NCBI RefSeq assembly: GCF_026344035.1 | Contig: NZ_JAPKND010000011.1 | Coordinates: 1-64,000, forward strand | From: Alcaligenes endophyticus | GTDB taxonomy: Bacteria; Pseudomonadota; Gammaproteobacteria; Burkholderiales; Burkholderiaceae_B | Reading direction: 5' to 3' | DNA length: 64,000 bases | Part shown: positions 1 to 9,903 of the stretch, in pieces | Position numbering within the stretch: the stretch's first letter is position 1 | Layout of the letters: the number at the start of each line of letters is the position of its first letter | The notes under the pieces: generated by a model | What the model was told of the DNA's origin: nothing | Database searches by the model: none | The model's input: only the letters and a program-made list of their open reading frames with translations | Program-made: the position numbers and the translations under genes

Positions 1-248
1 CGTCGGGGAGCATCGCCCTCACGACGTTCAAAACGGGGTTTATCCCGCTGTCCAAAGCCAGTCTCGGTTTTTGGTTTGTAGCTAATTCGTTCTGTGGTGC
101 TACCTTGCCCTTTATTCTGTTGTTTTTCATTCTGAATTACAACACGAGCACGGGCTCCGGATCGTTGAGTGCGATCTGCCGGGCGTGGTCGTTGGGTAGC
201 GGCCTTCTTGCTGAGGCTAAGCGTTTTACGTTCTTTTTGGTCTGACAT
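1..248 (-). CDS. 5' part of a gene with a basic, low-complexity N-terminus (cut by window edge)
   Basis: An open frame runs from an ATG at 248 leftward off the window with no stop. The first 82 residues begin MSDQKERKTLSLSKK and are rich in Lys, Arg, Gln and Ser; no folded domain is visible. Such basic tails precede the catalytic domain of several betaproteobacterial RNA-modifying enzymes (pseudouridine synthases, SpoU/TrmH methyltransferases), so an RNA-binding enzyme is a reasonable guess, but the diagnostic part lies outside the window. It follows hemJ by 9 bases on the same strand and may be the last gene of the leuS-lptE-holA-proA-hemJ transcript. Confidence 0.6.
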   Translation of the reverse strand, partial: MSDQKERKTLSLSKKAATQRPRPADRTQRSGARARVVIQNEKQQNKGQGSTTERISYKPKTETGFGQRDKPRFERREGDAPR

Positions 249-257
249 GAACTGATA

Positions 258-674
258 TTAAAAAGGTTTGACCACTACTAGAATGAGGACCAGCAACAGC
301 ACCAGCACCGGAAATTCATTGAACCAGCGGAAAAAGAGGTGGGTACGAGTATTCGTATTTTGGGTGAAGTGGCGCAGGTAGCGGCCACAAACACCATGAT
401 AAGCAAATAAAGCTAGGACGAGCAGTAATTTTGCATGCATCCATAGTTGTCCGCGCCCTATGCCGTAATAAAGCCACAAGCCTAGTCCTGTGGCTAGGGT
501 GAGGATGGCAAGAGGCGCCATGAATCGGTAGAGGCGAGCTGCCATACCTAGCAAGGTGCTGTAGCTGCCAGAGTCTTGGGTTTGGGCTAGGTTGACATAA
601 ATACGTGGCAAGTAAAAAAGGCCAGCAAACCAAGAGGTTACCATTAAAATATGTATGGTTTTTAGCCACAGCAT
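258..674 (-). CDS. hemJ: Protoporphyrinogen IX oxidase, HemJ/CopD-like membrane protein
   Basis: 138-residue integral membrane protein of the HemJ (UPF0093) family, which oxidises protoporphyrinogen IX to protoporphyrin IX, the penultimate step of haem synthesis. The N-terminus [20 protein letters not shown] carries the conserved membrane His (residue 8) and the WFAGLFYLPR family signature; about four hydrophobic segments follow, ending in a Val/Leu-rich helix. The frame is open 14 codons further upstream, but those codons overlap proA and do not look like HemJ. The ATG at 674 shares one base with the proA stop (TGATG), which suggests translational coupling. It complements hemF, the aerobic coproporphyrinogen oxidase at 22.7-23.6 kb. 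Confidence 0.85.
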   Translation of the reverse strand: MLWLKTIHILMVTSWFAGLFYLPRIYVNLAQTQDSGSYSTLLGMAARLYRFMAPLAILTLATGLGLWLYYGIGRGQLWMHAKLLLVLALFAYHGVCGRYLRHFTQNTNTRTHLFFRWFNEFPVLVLLLVLILVVVKPF

Positions 675-1984
675 CAGGCTTCTCCGCGTAGCTGTCCGTC
701 GCCTTGCAGCACCCACTTGTAGGTGGTTAGCCCCTCTAGGCCAACCGGGCCGCGAGCATGCAAGCGATTGGTGGAAATGCCAATTTCAGCACCTAGTCCA
801 TACTCAAAGCCATCGGCAAAGCAGGTGGGTAAGTTAACCATGACAGAACTGGAGTCGACCTCAATTTGAAATTGACGCGCAGCGCTTAGGTTTTCGGTGA
901 CAATCGCTTCGGTATGTTGCGAGCTATAGAGACCTATATGTTCTATGGCTTGATGGATATCGTCGACGATACGTATGGCTAGAATCGGTGCTAGATACTC
1001 GGTTTCCCAATCTTCTTGGCTAGCAGGCTGTATATACTCAACCAAGGCTTGGCTACGCTCACAACCACGCAATTCGACGCCTTTTGCTTGCAAGGCTTGC
1101 GCCACAGCAGGTAAGAATGCTGGAGCAATTTGATGATGCACCAGTAAAGTTTCCATGGTTCCACAGATGCCGTAGCGATAGGTTTTGGCGTTGAGGGTGA
1201 TGGCATGGGCTTTGTCTAGTTCGGCATGCTGATCCACATATACGTGGCAGTTTCCATCTAGGTGTTTTATCAGGGGTACAGTGGCCTCTTGACTGAGACG
1301 TTCAATGAGGCTTTTCCCCCCACGAGGCACGATAACATCGACGTAGTCTGTCATGGTGACTAGCAAACCAACTGCCGCACGATCGGTGCTTGGTACGACT
1401 TGCACAGCGTGTTCGGGTAGGCCTGCTTTAGCTAAGCATTGGCTGATGATGGCGGCTAAGGCGAGGTTGGAGTGTATCGCTTCACTGCCTCCTCGCAATA
1501 TGGTGGCATTACCTGATTTCAAGCAAAGCGCCGCGGCATCAATAGTGACATTGGGGCGGGATTCGTAAATAATCCCAATCACCCCTAATGGAACACGCAT
1601 TTGAGCGACCTGCATTCCGTTGGGACGACTACGTGTTTGACTGACTTGCCCGACGGGGTCATCCATATCAGCAATTTGACGCAAACCGGCAGCCATTGTG
1701 GCAATAGCTTTATCAGATAAGGCCAGACGCTCTAACATGGCAGGCTCTAGGTTTTTTGCGCGGGCGGCTTGCAGGTCTAGCTCGTTGGCCGTTTGTAATA
1801 TGGTTTTTTGTTCTGTTAGGGCATCGGCCATGAGACGCAAGGCAAGTGCTTTTGCTTTCCCTGAGGCGCTGCGCAATTGCCTAGCAGCTGCTGTGGCTTG
1901 TTGACCTAATTGCTGCATCAATTGCGTTAGGTCTTGAGTTTCGGTTGAGGCAGTAGCAGTAGTAGTCGTAGATATAGGCTTCAT
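674..1984 (-). CDS. proA: Gamma-glutamyl phosphate reductase
   Basis: Second enzyme of proline synthesis: reduces gamma-glutamyl phosphate with NADPH to glutamate-5-semialdehyde. Aldehyde-dehydrogenase fold. The catalytic Cys lies in [16 protein letters not shown] (about residue 274), the [15 protein letters not shown] loop is near residue 218, and the C-terminal family block [20 protein letters not shown] is present. The first residues are a poorly conserved Ser/Thr/Ala stretch. An alternative GTG start lies three codons upstream at 1993; I prefer the ATG at 1984 because a weak GAG precedes it and the GTG has no visible ribosome site. No proB is adjacent, so the first pathway step is encoded elsewhere. 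Confidence 0.93.
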   Translation of the reverse strand: MKPISTTTTATASTETQDLTQLMQQLGQQATAAARQLRSASGKAKALALRLMADALTEQKTILQTANELDLQAARAKNLEPAMLERLALSDKAIATMAAGLRQIADMDDPVGQVSQTRSRPNGMQVAQMRVPLGVIGIIYESRPNVTIDAAALCLKSGNATILRGGSEAIHSNLALAAIISQCLAKAGLPEHAVQVVPSTDRAAVGLLVTMTDYVDVIVPRGGKSLIERLSQEATVPLIKHLDGNCHVYVDQHAELDKAHAITLNAKTYRYGICGTMETLLVHHQIAPAFLPAVAQALQAKGVELRGCERSQALVEYIQPASQEDWETEYLAPILAIRIVDDIHQAIEHIGLYSSQHTEAIVTENLSAARQFQIEVDSSSVMVNLPTCFADGFEYGLGAEIGISTNRLHARGPVGLEGLTTYKWVLQGDGQLRGEA

Positions 1985-2059
1985 GTCGGGCACTCTGTTA
2001 AGACAGAATTGATTATCGCAACAAAACCTTCTTTAGGGGAGTAGTTGCTAATAGAGTAG

Positions 2060-3130
2060 TTAAGCGGCCTTGGCACGGCCTTGGGTGAGGACAGCAATGC
2101 GCAAGCTTAACCTACGCAACTCCTCCCATGGATCAGCGAGTTTTCCATCAGGCTTTAAGCCTTTGATCAGTTTATCCAAGTCGTGCAAGTGTTGTATGGC
2201 GGGGTACCAAGCGGAGACAGGTATGTTCTGCAAGGCGCGCCGTAACAATTGTTCGCGAGGGCCAAAAACGCGAAATTGGCGTAGCAAGCCGCTGATGTCT
2301 TGGCGTTTTGCTTGTGCTTGGGCCAGCCTAGCTAACAGACGAACTTCCTCACCTATGGCCCAGAGCACTAAAATCGGGGTTTCCCCTTCAGCTTGTAAGC
2401 CATCTAATATGTTTAGGGTTCTGGCGGCTTGACCGCTCATCATGGCATCGCGTAAGTCAAAAATACTATAGCGCGCTACATTTAGTACAGCATGTTCGAG
2501 TTGCTCTTGGCTGATAGGGCCTGGCGGGTAGATAAGTGCTAGTTTTTGTATTTCCTGGAAGGCTGCTAATAAGTTGCCTTCTACTTTATCGCTCATCCAT
2601 TCTAAACTAGGTGATTCTAAGCTTTGTGCTTGGCGTGTGAGGCGCTGAGCAATCCAATGGGCGAGGGCAGGGCGCCCTACCGTGGCCACTTCTGTCCAGC
2701 AAGCAGCCTGCTCTAGGGCTTGACACCATTTGGTGTTTTTTGTCGCACGGTCTATGCGCGGTAGTTGAAGAATGACGGTGGTATCGATAAGTTGATTCTG
2801 CGCCGCCATATTGGCCAGTTGTATTAGCGTATCGGCGCCTATCTTACCCGGTTTTCCTCCGGGTAAAGACAGGTCAACAAGACGTTTGTCGCCAAATAAT
2901 GATACGTTTTGCGTGCTGCCTAGTACGGCTGACCAGTCAGATCGCGCGTCCAGAGTGAAGCGCTGTCGTTCAAGATATGAGAGTCTTGTTGCCGCTGCAC
3001 GCAGAGCATCGCAGGCCTCTACAAGCAGCAAAGGCTCATCGCCACTAATGACATAGAGGGGCGCTAAGCTTGCGAGCTGAGGATTTTGTAGCTCTTGTAT
3101 CAGGTGTTCATGATCTAGCTTGCGTTTCAT
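2060..3130 (-). CDS. holA: DNA polymerase III subunit delta
   Basis: The delta subunit of the clamp loader opens the beta sliding clamp. About 356 residues, typical for HolA. The N-terminal region PLYVISGDEPLLLVEACDAL matches the family's nucleotide-binding-like opening, RFTLDARSDWSAVL follows, and the C-terminal helical collar domain is recognisable (RYSIFDLRDAMMSGQAARTL). The frame is open to a TTG at 3142 that overlaps the end of lptE, but the ATG at 3130 is the more ordinary start; neither has a strong Shine-Dalgarno sequence. It sits between lptE and proA, the usual betaproteobacterial order after leuS. Confidence 0.92.
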   Translation of the reverse strand: MKRKLDHEHLIQELQNPQLASLAPLYVISGDEPLLLVEACDALRAAATRLSYLERQRFTLDARSDWSAVLGSTQNVSLFGDKRLVDLSLPGGKPGKIGADTLIQLANMAAQNQLIDTTVILQLPRIDRATKNTKWCQALEQAACWTEVATVGRPALAHWIAQRLTRQAQSLESPSLEWMSDKVEGNLLAAFQEIQKLALIYPPGPISQEQLEHAVLNVARYSIFDLRDAMMSGQAARTLNILDGLQAEGETPILVLWAIGEEVRLLARLAQAQAKRQDISGLLRQFRVFGPREQLLRRALQNIPVSAWYPAIQHLHDLDKLIKGLKPDGKLADPWEELRRLSLRIAVLTQGRAKAA

Positions 3131-3138
3131 AAGCAAAC

Positions 3139-3765
3139 TCAAGGCAAATCGCGCGCAGGTAAATACTCTTGTAATTCATTGTCAGAGTCTTGATGGTCTA
3201 GCGCGTAATGATAGGCGGAGATAACATCTGGTGAGCTCAGTTGACGTACGATGCGGTTGACTAATGACATTTCCATATCTTGGAAGATGAGTGTTATTTC
3301 ACTTTCTTTAGCCTGTATCGCATAGGGATCATAAGGAACTTCGCGAATAGTAGTGAGCATGGTAGGAGGGAGAATTTCGTTCCCATCCCGATCGCTAAGG
3401 CTGAACTGATAATTTAAGGTAAGCTCGTACTCTTCGACTAAACCCTTAGCATCAATAGAGATTTCACGTTGCTGTCTGTCGTACAGAAGCTGGTTGAGTT
3501 GCACTTGAGCTTGGCGTGGTTCTGAGACGAAACGTAAATTAGGTGAGCTAGCCCGCAGCGAACGACGTAATTGGGCTCCAAAGGCGGTGTTATCGCTAAT
3601 GTTGGTATAAATGGTGTGAAAAGGCAGTGGTGACACACCTTTTAAGTGAAAGCCACATGCACTAAGCAGGCTGATCACAGCCAGCAGCGCAGCCACAAGA
3701 GCCCACCGTAAATGGTTACGATGAAGGCTGATTGAACAAGATAAACTGCGCTGGGCTGGGTGCAT
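3139..3765 (-). CDS. lptE: LPS-assembly lipoprotein LptE (RlpB)
   Basis: Outer-membrane lipoprotein that plugs the LptD barrel and helps place lipopolysaccharide in the outer leaflet. The N-terminus has a positively charged stretch, a hydrophobic helix and a lipobox LLSACGFHLKG, so lipidation is expected on Cys37. The mature part shows the LptE-type opening GFHLKGVSPLPF and alternating beta-strand character (208 residues before processing). It starts one base after the leuS stop and its own stop nearly touches holA, so leuS-lptE-holA are almost certainly cotranscribed. The signal region is longer than usual, so a later start is possible. Confidence 0.9.
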   Translation of the reverse strand: MHPAQRSLSCSISLHRNHLRWALVAALLAVISLLSACGFHLKGVSPLPFHTIYTNISDNTAFGAQLRRSLRASSPNLRFVSEPRQAQVQLNQLLYDRQQREISIDAKGLVEEYELTLNYQFSLSDRDGNEILPPTMLTTIREVPYDPYAIQAKESEITLIFQDMEMSLVNRIVRQLSSPDVISAYHYALDHQDSDNELQEYLPARDLP

Positions 3766-3766
3766 A

Positions 3767-6424
3767 CTAACCTACAACGTTAACAAGTTTGCCGGGAACG
3801 ACAATGATGCGCTTGGGGGCGCGCCCTTCTAAGAACTTCTGTACAGACTTATGTTCAGCGGCCAGTTGCTCTATGCTTTCTTTACTCGCTCCGTGTGCCA
3901 CACATAAGGAGCCGCGCAATTTGCCGTTAACCTGTAGCATAAGCTCGACCTCGTCTGCGATGAGCGCTTGCTCATCCACTAAGGGCCAGCTAGCGTCAAG
4001 CATATCGCCATGTTGGTCAGCCCAGCCTAGTTCGCGCCATAAGTGCCAACTAATGTGGGGGACGACCGGATAGAGTACCCGCAGTAAAATGGATGTGGTT
4101 TCTGCCAGAGCCGCGTGAGAGGCAGGGGTATCAGCCCATTTGGCGGACTCCAACGTATTCAACATTTTCATGCACGAAGATACCACGGTATTGTAGTGAA
4201 TCCGTTGATAGTCGTAATCGGCCTGTTTGAGTAAGCCGTGAACTTCCAGACGTACGCGTTTAGCCTCGGCATCAAGCTCTGACCAGTTCTGAGCTTGTTG
4301 CATGCCTACTTTTAAGTCGTCTGCCTTTTGATGGCAGAAAGCCCAGAGACGGCGTAAGAAGCGGTTGGCACCCTCTACCCCTGAGTCAGACCACTCTAGA
4401 GTTTGCTCGGGCGGACTAGCAAACATGATAAATAAACGAGCTGTGTCGGCCCCCATGGTGTCGATCAAGGTTTGCGGATCGAGCCCATTATTTTTGGACT
4501 TTGACATAGTGCCTATGCCACCGTATTGAATCTGTGATCCATCGGATTTTAGGCGCGCGCCGATAATGGCCCCTTTTTCATCGTACTCATTATCTACGTC
4601 TTCAGGCCAGAAATACTCTATGCCTCCTTGTGGAGTGCGACGAGAGTAAATATGGTTCAATACCATGCCTTGACAAAGAAGCTTGGTGAATGGCTCGTCT
4701 ACTTTTATCAAGCCCATATCACGCATGACCTTGGTCCAGAAGCGTGCATACAGTAAATGCAGTACGGCGTGTTCGATACCGCCTATGTATTGATCCATAG
4801 GCATCCAGTAGTCGGTGCGGGCATCGACCATGGCTGTGTCGTTATTAGGAGCGGCATAGCGCAAGAAATACCATGAGGAGTCCACAAAGGTGTCCATGGT
4901 ATCGGTTTCGCGTTGGGCCGCTTTACCGCAGCTTGGGCAATCTACGTTGAGAAACTCAGCGTGTTTATTTAAAGGGTTACCGCTGCCATCAGGGATGAGC
5001 TCTTCAGGCAAGATAACAGGCAGATCTTTTTCTGGCACGGGCACCGGTCCACAGTCTGGGCAGTGGATGATGGGAATAGGTGTGCCCCAGTAACGTTGAC
5101 GCGAAATACCCCAATCGCGCAGACGGTAGGTAGTTTGCTTTTCGCCTAGATTGGCAGCTTGCAAGTCAGCAGCAATGGCGTCAACCGCTTCGGTATGTGT
5201 CAGACCATCGTACTTGCCCGAATTAATTGTTTTGCCCTGTTGTTTATCGCCATACCAATCTTGCCAAACCGTAGTGTCGTAGTTTTTATCTTCTACGGCG
5301 ATGACTTGTTGTATTGGTAGGTCATATTTAAGCGCGAAAGCGAAGTCGCGCTCATCATGGGCCGGCACTCCCATGACGGCACCGTCACCGTAGCTCATGA
5401 GCACATAGTTGCCTACCCATACCTCTACATCAGCACCGGTTAGCGGGTGACGTACAGTCAGCCCAGTAGGCATGCCTTCTTTTTCGCGTGCGGCCAGGTC
5501 GGCTTCGGTAGTGCCTCCCTTTTTACATTCTTCAATGAAGTCGCTTAACGCAGGGTTTTGTTGGGCGGCATGTTGAGCTAGGGGGTGCTCGGGAGCCACC
5601 GCACAAAAAGTGACGCCCATAATTGTATCGATGCGGGTGGTAAAGACAAACAATTGTCCGTCTTGTATGAGTTCACCTTGGGCATTGTGGATGTCGTGGG
5701 GGAAGGCAAAGCGTACACCTTGGCTTTTTCCTATCCAATTTTCCTGCATGAGACGCACACGCTCAGGCCACCCAGGTAAGCCGTTTTTCACCGTATCGAG
5801 TAGCTCTTCGGCGTAATCAGTAATGCGCAGGTAGTAGCCAGGGATTTCGCGTTTTTCTACTAAAGCACCTGAGCGCCAGCCGCGCCCATCAATCACTTGC
5901 TCGTTCGCCAGTACGGTTTGGTCAACCGGGTCCCAGTTTACAGTTTGCGTTTTGCGGTAGGCAATGCCTTTGTCCAGCATCTTTAAAAATAGCCATTGAT
6001 TCCATTTGTAGTACTTAGGATCGCAGGCACACATTTCGCGTGACCAGTCTATTGCTAAACCCATGGCTTGCATCTGCCGCTTCATGTAGGCGATGTTATC
6101 GTAGGTCCATTTGGCAGGCGGCACTTGTGATTTGATTGCCGCGTTTTCAGCGGGCATGCCAAAGGCATCCCAGCCCATAGGCATAAGAACGTTGTAGCCG
6201 CGCATACGTAATTGTCGCGCCATCATGTCATTGATGGTGTAGTTGCGGACGTGTCCCATATGTAGCTTGCCGCTTGGATAGGGCAGCATGGAACATGCAT
6301 AATATTTAGGCTTGAGGCTGCCGTCGGCAGCGGTCAGGTTTTCTTGTGCGCGGTACACATCACGTGCTGCCCAATCTTGTTGAGCAAGCTGTTCGACTTC
6401 GCTGTGGCTATAACGTTCCTGCAT
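3767..6424 (-). CDS. leuS: Leucine-tRNA ligase
   Basis: Class I aminoacyl-tRNA synthetase charging tRNA-Leu; 885 residues, normal for bacterial LeuRS. The HIGH motif appears as HMGH at residues 55-58 ([16 protein letters not shown]), the editing (CP1) domain with [12 protein letters not shown] and [14 protein letters not shown] lies in the middle, and the KMSKS loop appears as TMSKSKNN near residue 640. An anticodon-binding domain and a small C-terminal domain ending LVNVVG follow. It is the first gene of the operon leading to hemJ; the rpmB-rpmG terminator lies about 115 bases upstream, so it has its own promoter. No strong ribosome site is seen before the ATG. Confidence 0.98.
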   Translation of the reverse strand: MQERYSHSEVEQLAQQDWAARDVYRAQENLTAADGSLKPKYYACSMLPYPSGKLHMGHVRNYTINDMMARQLRMRGYNVLMPMGWDAFGMPAENAAIKSQVPPAKWTYDNIAYMKRQMQAMGLAIDWSREMCACDPKYYKWNQWLFLKMLDKGIAYRKTQTVNWDPVDQTVLANEQVIDGRGWRSGALVEKREIPGYYLRITDYAEELLDTVKNGLPGWPERVRLMQENWIGKSQGVRFAFPHDIHNAQGELIQDGQLFVFTTRIDTIMGVTFCAVAPEHPLAQHAAQQNPALSDFIEECKKGGTTEADLAAREKEGMPTGLTVRHPLTGADVEVWVGNYVLMSYGDGAVMGVPAHDERDFAFALKYDLPIQQVIAVEDKNYDTTVWQDWYGDKQQGKTINSGKYDGLTHTEAVDAIAADLQAANLGEKQTTYRLRDWGISRQRYWGTPIPIIHCPDCGPVPVPEKDLPVILPEELIPDGSGNPLNKHAEFLNVDCPSCGKAAQRETDTMDTFVDSSWYFLRYAAPNNDTAMVDARTDYWMPMDQYIGGIEHAVLHLLYARFWTKVMRDMGLIKVDEPFTKLLCQGMVLNHIYSRRTPQGGIEYFWPEDVDNEYDEKGAIIGARLKSDGSQIQYGGIGTMSKSKNNGLDPQTLIDTMGADTARLFIMFASPPEQTLEWSDSGVEGANRFLRRLWAFCHQKADDLKVGMQQAQNWSELDAEAKRVRLEVHGLLKQADYDYQRIHYNTVVSSCMKMLNTLESAKWADTPASHAALAETTSILLRVLYPVVPHISWHLWRELGWADQHGDMLDASWPLVDEQALIADEVELMLQVNGKLRGSLCVAHGASKESIEQLAAEHKSVQKFLEGRAPKRIIVVPGKLVNVVG

Positions 6425-6537
6425 GGGATGGCTTGAGTGATAGAAGTTATTAAATAGAAGATCATCTGATTATACGGGGCAATGACATTATGGTCAGGGC
6501 CTTGTATCAGATAGAGGATGCTGGTGTGCTAGAAAGC

Positions 6538-6571
6538 AAAAAAAAACCCTGCATAAAGAGCAGGGCTTTTT
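6538..6571 (-). terminator. Rho-independent terminator after rpmB-rpmG
   Basis: A 6-bp GC stem (CCCTGC 6547-6552 with GCAGGG 6560-6565) with a 7-base loop. On the minus strand it is followed by nine U (the A-run 6538-6546). It sits between rpmG and leuS and ends the ribosomal-protein transcript. The T-run on the other side makes it potentially bidirectional. Confidence 0.85.
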
Positions 6572-6621
6572 AGATCGGCCTGTTGGCCGTCAGGCTATTC
6601 GTGCCTGCACAGCAATACAAA

Positions 6622-6789
6622 TCAACGTAATTTGGTTTCTTTGTATTCAACGTGCTTGCGAACAACGGGATCAAACTTTTTGATCACCATTTTTTCTGGA
6701 GTGTTGCGCTTGTTTTTGGTCGTTGTGTAGAAGTGACCTGTACCAGCACTGGATTCCAGTTTGATTTTTTCGCGGATACCTTTTGCCAT
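6622..6789 (-). CDS. rpmG: 50S ribosomal protein L33
   Basis: 55-residue basic protein, [20 protein letters not shown] at the start and [11 protein letters not shown] at the end: a complete L33. It has no Cys pairs, so it is the zinc-independent (C-minus) form typical of proteobacteria. A good ribosome site AGGAGC lies 5 bases upstream of the ATG. It follows rpmB by 37 bases, the standard rpmB-rpmG pair. In the ribosome L33 sits near the E site of the large subunit. Confidence 0.97.
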   Translation of the reverse strand: MAKGIREKIKLESSAGTGHFYTTTKNKRNTPEKMVIKKFDPVVRKHVEYKETKLR

Positions 6790-6826
6790 GATGAGCTCCT
6801 GCTTAAATGTTTAAAAGGAACGCGAT

Positions 6827-7063
6827 TTAGACGCGTTCGCCGCGAGCACGCATTTCTGCTAAAACGGTGTCAATTCCGTTTTTATCGATTGTGCGGATAG
6901 CGTTGGCGGATACACGCAGGCGAACCCAGCGGCTTTCGCTTTCAACCCAGAAGCGACGCGATTGCAGATTAGGCAGGAAGCGGCGCTTGGTTTTATTGTT
7001 GGCGTGCGAAACATTATTGCCCGTTATTGGGCCTTTTCCGGTAACTTGGCATACGCGTGCCAT
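6827..7063 (-). CDS. rpmB: 50S ribosomal protein L28
   Basis: 78 residues starting [20 protein letters not shown] and ending [12 protein letters not shown], full length for L28 of this lineage. The frame stays open 20 codons upstream, but the family start is MARVCQ, and an AAGGGG ribosome site lies 7 bases before that ATG. First gene of rpmB-rpmG. Confidence 0.97.
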   Translation of the reverse strand: MARVCQVTGKGPITGNNVSHANNKTKRRFLPNLQSRRFWVESESRWVRLRVSANAIRTIDKNGIDTVLAEMRARGERV

Positions 7064-7241
7064 GGTCATACCCCTTAGAAATCTGAAATCGGCCTCCCAG
7101 CTAGGGGAATTTGTACTTGGCAATCGGAAGTAGTAAGGCCGAATGCGGTGTGGCCAATAGTAAAAAGTTGGTAAATTATTTTCTGCTGCAGATTCACTGA
7201 TTTGAACCGCAAAGAAAGCTATTCTAATACGGCAGAACCCA

Positions 7242-8441
7242 TTAGGGCAAGTTTTCTACTTGAATTTTAAGCGCTTTGCGGCCAAAGAACCACGATAGGC
7301 TGACACATACGGCCAGTACAGTGGTTAAAGGGAGGGCACTATTGCTGTGCCAACTGCTTACTGCTAGCCCGGCTAAGGCACCAGCTAGCATCTGTAAAGT
7401 GCCCATTAAGGCAGATGCAGTGCCAAGGCGTTTGCCTTGCGCCGAGAGGGCGAGGGCAGCGGCATTAGGGTTAATGAAGCCTTGGCAGGCCATGAAGCCC
7501 AGCAAGACTATCATGAGAGTAGTCAAAGTGAGGGCGCCGCTAAGCGTGAGCATGACGCCAGCGAGCACGAAAATAATTTGTACATTTTGCGCCACGCGGA
7601 GCAGCTTTTCGGGGGCGTAGTACTTTAATAAATAGGCGCTAACTTGTGACGTGAAAATCAAGGCGGCGGCGTTGGCACCGAAGTAAAAACCAAAGTGTTG
7701 GGGGTTTATTTCAAATAAGTGGATAAAGACGCGTGGCGATCCGGCTATATAAGCGAACATGCCTGCCGAGGCGATGCCTCCAGCTAGAGAAAAACACATA
7801 AAACTACGGTGTTGCAGCAAGCTTAGGTAGTTATTGGCGATATGGCTGGGTTTCAGAGGGAGCGCCTTTTCTTTTGGCATAGACTCTTGTAGAGAAAGCA
7901 CTGTGGCCAGTAATAGCGCCCCGCCAGTAAACACCATGACACTAAAAATACCGCGCCAGTCGCTAAACAGCAAGACCTGTGCTCCGATCAGCGGCGCTAA
8001 GATAGGCATCACTCCCATGATCAGCATGAGCAAGGACATGGCTCGTGCCGATTCACGAGTGTTTAGTCGATCACGTATTACGGCGCGGGGGATCGCCATG
8101 CCAGCCGCGCCACCAAATGCTTGAACAATACGCCAGAAACTGAGGTGCTCAATGCTATTGGATTGGGCACACATGAACGAAGCAAGAGTGAAAATAACCA
8201 GCCCTAGGATAAGCGGTGGTTTGCGCCCAAAACGGTCTGCCACGGGGCCATAAAATAGCTGAGCAAGCGCTAAGCCCAATAAATAGCTCGCAAGAGTACG
8301 CTCTACCAGCCCCGGTTCGGTTTGTAAGCCCATGGCTATGGCCGAAAAGGCGGGTAGATACATATCTATGGCGAGAGGGCCGATAGCCGTGAGTAATCCT
8401 AAAAGTATGAGCCAGCGTGGAAAAGGGGTGTTTTGCAGCAT
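7242..8441 (-). CDS. Bcr/CflA-family multidrug efflux transporter (MFS)
   Basis: About 399-residue, 12-helix proton-driven exporter of the DHA1 family. The first helix carries the family feature [15 protein letters not shown], and the loop between helices 2 and 3 has MFS motif A as [12 protein letters not shown] later [16 protein letters not shown] matches the motif around helix 5 of Bcr proteins. Relatives export bicyclomycin, chloramphenicol or sulfonamides; the substrate here cannot be told. The ATG at 8441 ([11 protein letters not shown]) is preferred; the frame extends 18 codons upstream with a Ser/Thr-rich stretch unlike the family. Single gene, divergent from cfa. Confidence 0.87.
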   Translation of the reverse strand: MLQNTPFPRWLILLGLLTAIGPLAIDMYLPAFSAIAMGLQTEPGLVERTLASYLLGLALAQLFYGPVADRFGRKPPLILGLVIFTLASFMCAQSNSIEHLSFWRIVQAFGGAAGMAIPRAVIRDRLNTRESARAMSLLMLIMGVMPILAPLIGAQVLLFSDWRGIFSVMVFTGGALLLATVLSLQESMPKEKALPLKPSHIANNYLSLLQHRSFMCFSLAGGIASAGMFAYIAGSPRVFIHLFEINPQHFGFYFGANAAALIFTSQVSAYLLKYYAPEKLLRVAQNVQIIFVLAGVMLTLSGALTLTTLMIVLLGFMACQGFINPNAAALALSAQGKRLGTASALMGTLQMLAGALAGLAVSSWHSNSALPLTTVLAVCVSLSWFFGRKALKIQVENLP

Positions 8442-8627
8442 GTTGCGTTTTTGCAGTATTGTTGTTGTGGAGGTAGGGCTGAGACGGGGTGGCATAGAAC
8501 TACGCCACTTTCAGTGATAAATTGATATTCAGCTTATACCAACGATTTTAGCATGTGGATGTTCAGGGCCTGGCCGCTCTGATATCAGGTCAAGAGCGCA
8601 GTGTTTGAGCATCTTTGTTTTGCGTAC

Positions 8628-8635
8628 AAAGGAGG
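8628..8635 (+). promoter_or_regulatory. Near-perfect ribosome binding site that fixes a TTG start
   Basis: AAAGGAGG lies exactly 5 bases before the TTG at 8641. The upstream alternative TTG at 8605 has no such signal and would place this sequence inside the coding region. Confidence 0.85.
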
Positions 8636-8640
8636 CCAAG

Positions 8641-9903
8641 TTGAGTTCTATATCTTCAGCACTACAAGCCAAGTTGGAGCAGCTTTCCGTTCCAACTCAA
8701 GTAACTTTGCCAAGTGGCGAAACGGTGGGTAGCAGTGATGCCCGCGTGCATTTAATAATTAAAGATAATGCAACCCTTGCACAGTTGGCGGCAGGGCAGT
8801 CGGGATTACTGGGGCAAGCGTACGTCGAAGGGGGGCTAGATTTCGAGGGTTCAATGCGCGATCTCATGCAGCTAGCGAGTGATGTCTTGCCTGGATCACC
8901 CGTTGAGGCTGCGCGGGCGGGATGGTTAACCTCGCTCATTGCGCACTTAACGTCTGTGTGGCGTCATACGCAGCAAAAAGATGCTGAGCAAATTCGTTTT
9001 CACTATGATTTGTCGGATGATTTCTATGCTTTATGGCTAGATCCTAAACGGGTGTATTCATGTGCGTACTACCGTGAACCAGAAATGAACCTGGCTCAAG
9101 CCCAAGAAGCCAAGTTAGACCTCCTATGTCGTAAGCTACGTTTGCAAAGCGGCGACCGTTTTCTAGATGTAGGTGCTGGCTGGGGCGGGTTACTAATCTG
9201 GGCAGCCGAGCATTACGATGTGCACGTTACCGGCATTACGTTGTCTGAAAATCAACATGCGTATGTGAACCGTTTAATTATCGATAAAGGTTTGCAAGGG
9301 CGCGCACGTATGGAACTGATGGATTACCGTGATTTGGATGAGCATCAGGCCTATGACAAGCTAGCATCAGTAGGAATGTTTGAGCACGTGGGCAGAGCGC
9401 AACTAAGCGCTTATTTTGCGAAGCTTGGTCGCTTAGTGAGGCCGGGCGGTTTGATTCTAAATCACGGCATTACTTCTGGTGGTGTGGATAATCCTCAGTT
9501 GGGCGCAGGAATGGGAGACTTTATTGAAAAATATATTTTTCCAGGGGGGGAGCTTACGCATATCAGTCATGTGTTGCGGCATCTGGCGGAAGGGGGGCTA
9601 GAAGAGCTAGATGTTGAAAATCTGCGTCCTCATTATGCCCGTACGCTTTGGGCTTGGAGTGATGCATTGGAGGAAAAGCTGGCTGAAGCAGCCGCAACAT
9701 TAAACTCTGAGCAAGGTATGAAGTCGTTGCGTGCGTATCGAGTGTATTTAGCCGGGTGCGCCATGGGCTTTGAGCACGGGTGGATAGCGCTGCATCAGGT
9801 ATTGGCTCAGCCTCAAGTGGCTGGGCGTAAAGACGAGTTGGATTATCCGTCTGATCTGTCTTATCCGTGGCGGCGAGATTACATATACCGAGGTTCAGCT
9901 TAA
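8641..9903 (+). CDS. cfa: Cyclopropane-fatty-acyl-phospholipid synthase
   Basis: SAM-dependent enzyme that adds a methylene bridge to unsaturated acyl chains of membrane phospholipids, usually on entry to stationary phase or under acid stress. 420 residues from the TTG chosen on its Shine-Dalgarno. An N-terminal lipid-binding-type domain (about 1-110) precedes a methyltransferase domain with the SAM motif FLDVGAGWGGLL near residue 177. The segment VYSCAYY holds the Cys characteristic of Cfa active sites, and FEHVGRAQLSAYF is also typical. It runs divergently from the MFS gene and overlaps the end of the MATE gene by 9 bases, tail to tail. Confidence 0.93.
   Translation: MSSISSALQAKLEQLSVPTQVTLPSGETVGSSDARVHLIIKDNATLAQLAAGQSGLLGQAYVEGGLDFEGSMRDLMQLASDVLPGSPVEAARAGWLTSLIAHLTSVWRHTQQKDAEQIRFHYDLSDDFYALWLDPKRVYSCAYYREPEMNLAQAQEAKLDLLCRKLRLQSGDRFLDVGAGWGGLLIWAAEHYDVHVTGITLSENQHAYVNRLIIDKGLQGRARMELMDYRDLDEHQAYDKLASVGMFEHVGRAQLSAYFAKLGRLVRPGGLILNHGITSGGVDNPQLGAGMGDFIEKYIFPGGELTHISHVLRHLAEGGLEELDVENLRPHYARTLWAWSDALEEKLAEAAATLNSEQGMKSLRAYRVYLAGCAMGFEHGWIALHQVLAQPQVAGRKDELDYPSDLSYPWRRDYIYRGSA

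Noticed and set aside
6867-7133. 88-codon plus-strand frame opposite rpmB
   Set aside because: Shadow of the ribosomal protein L28 gene.
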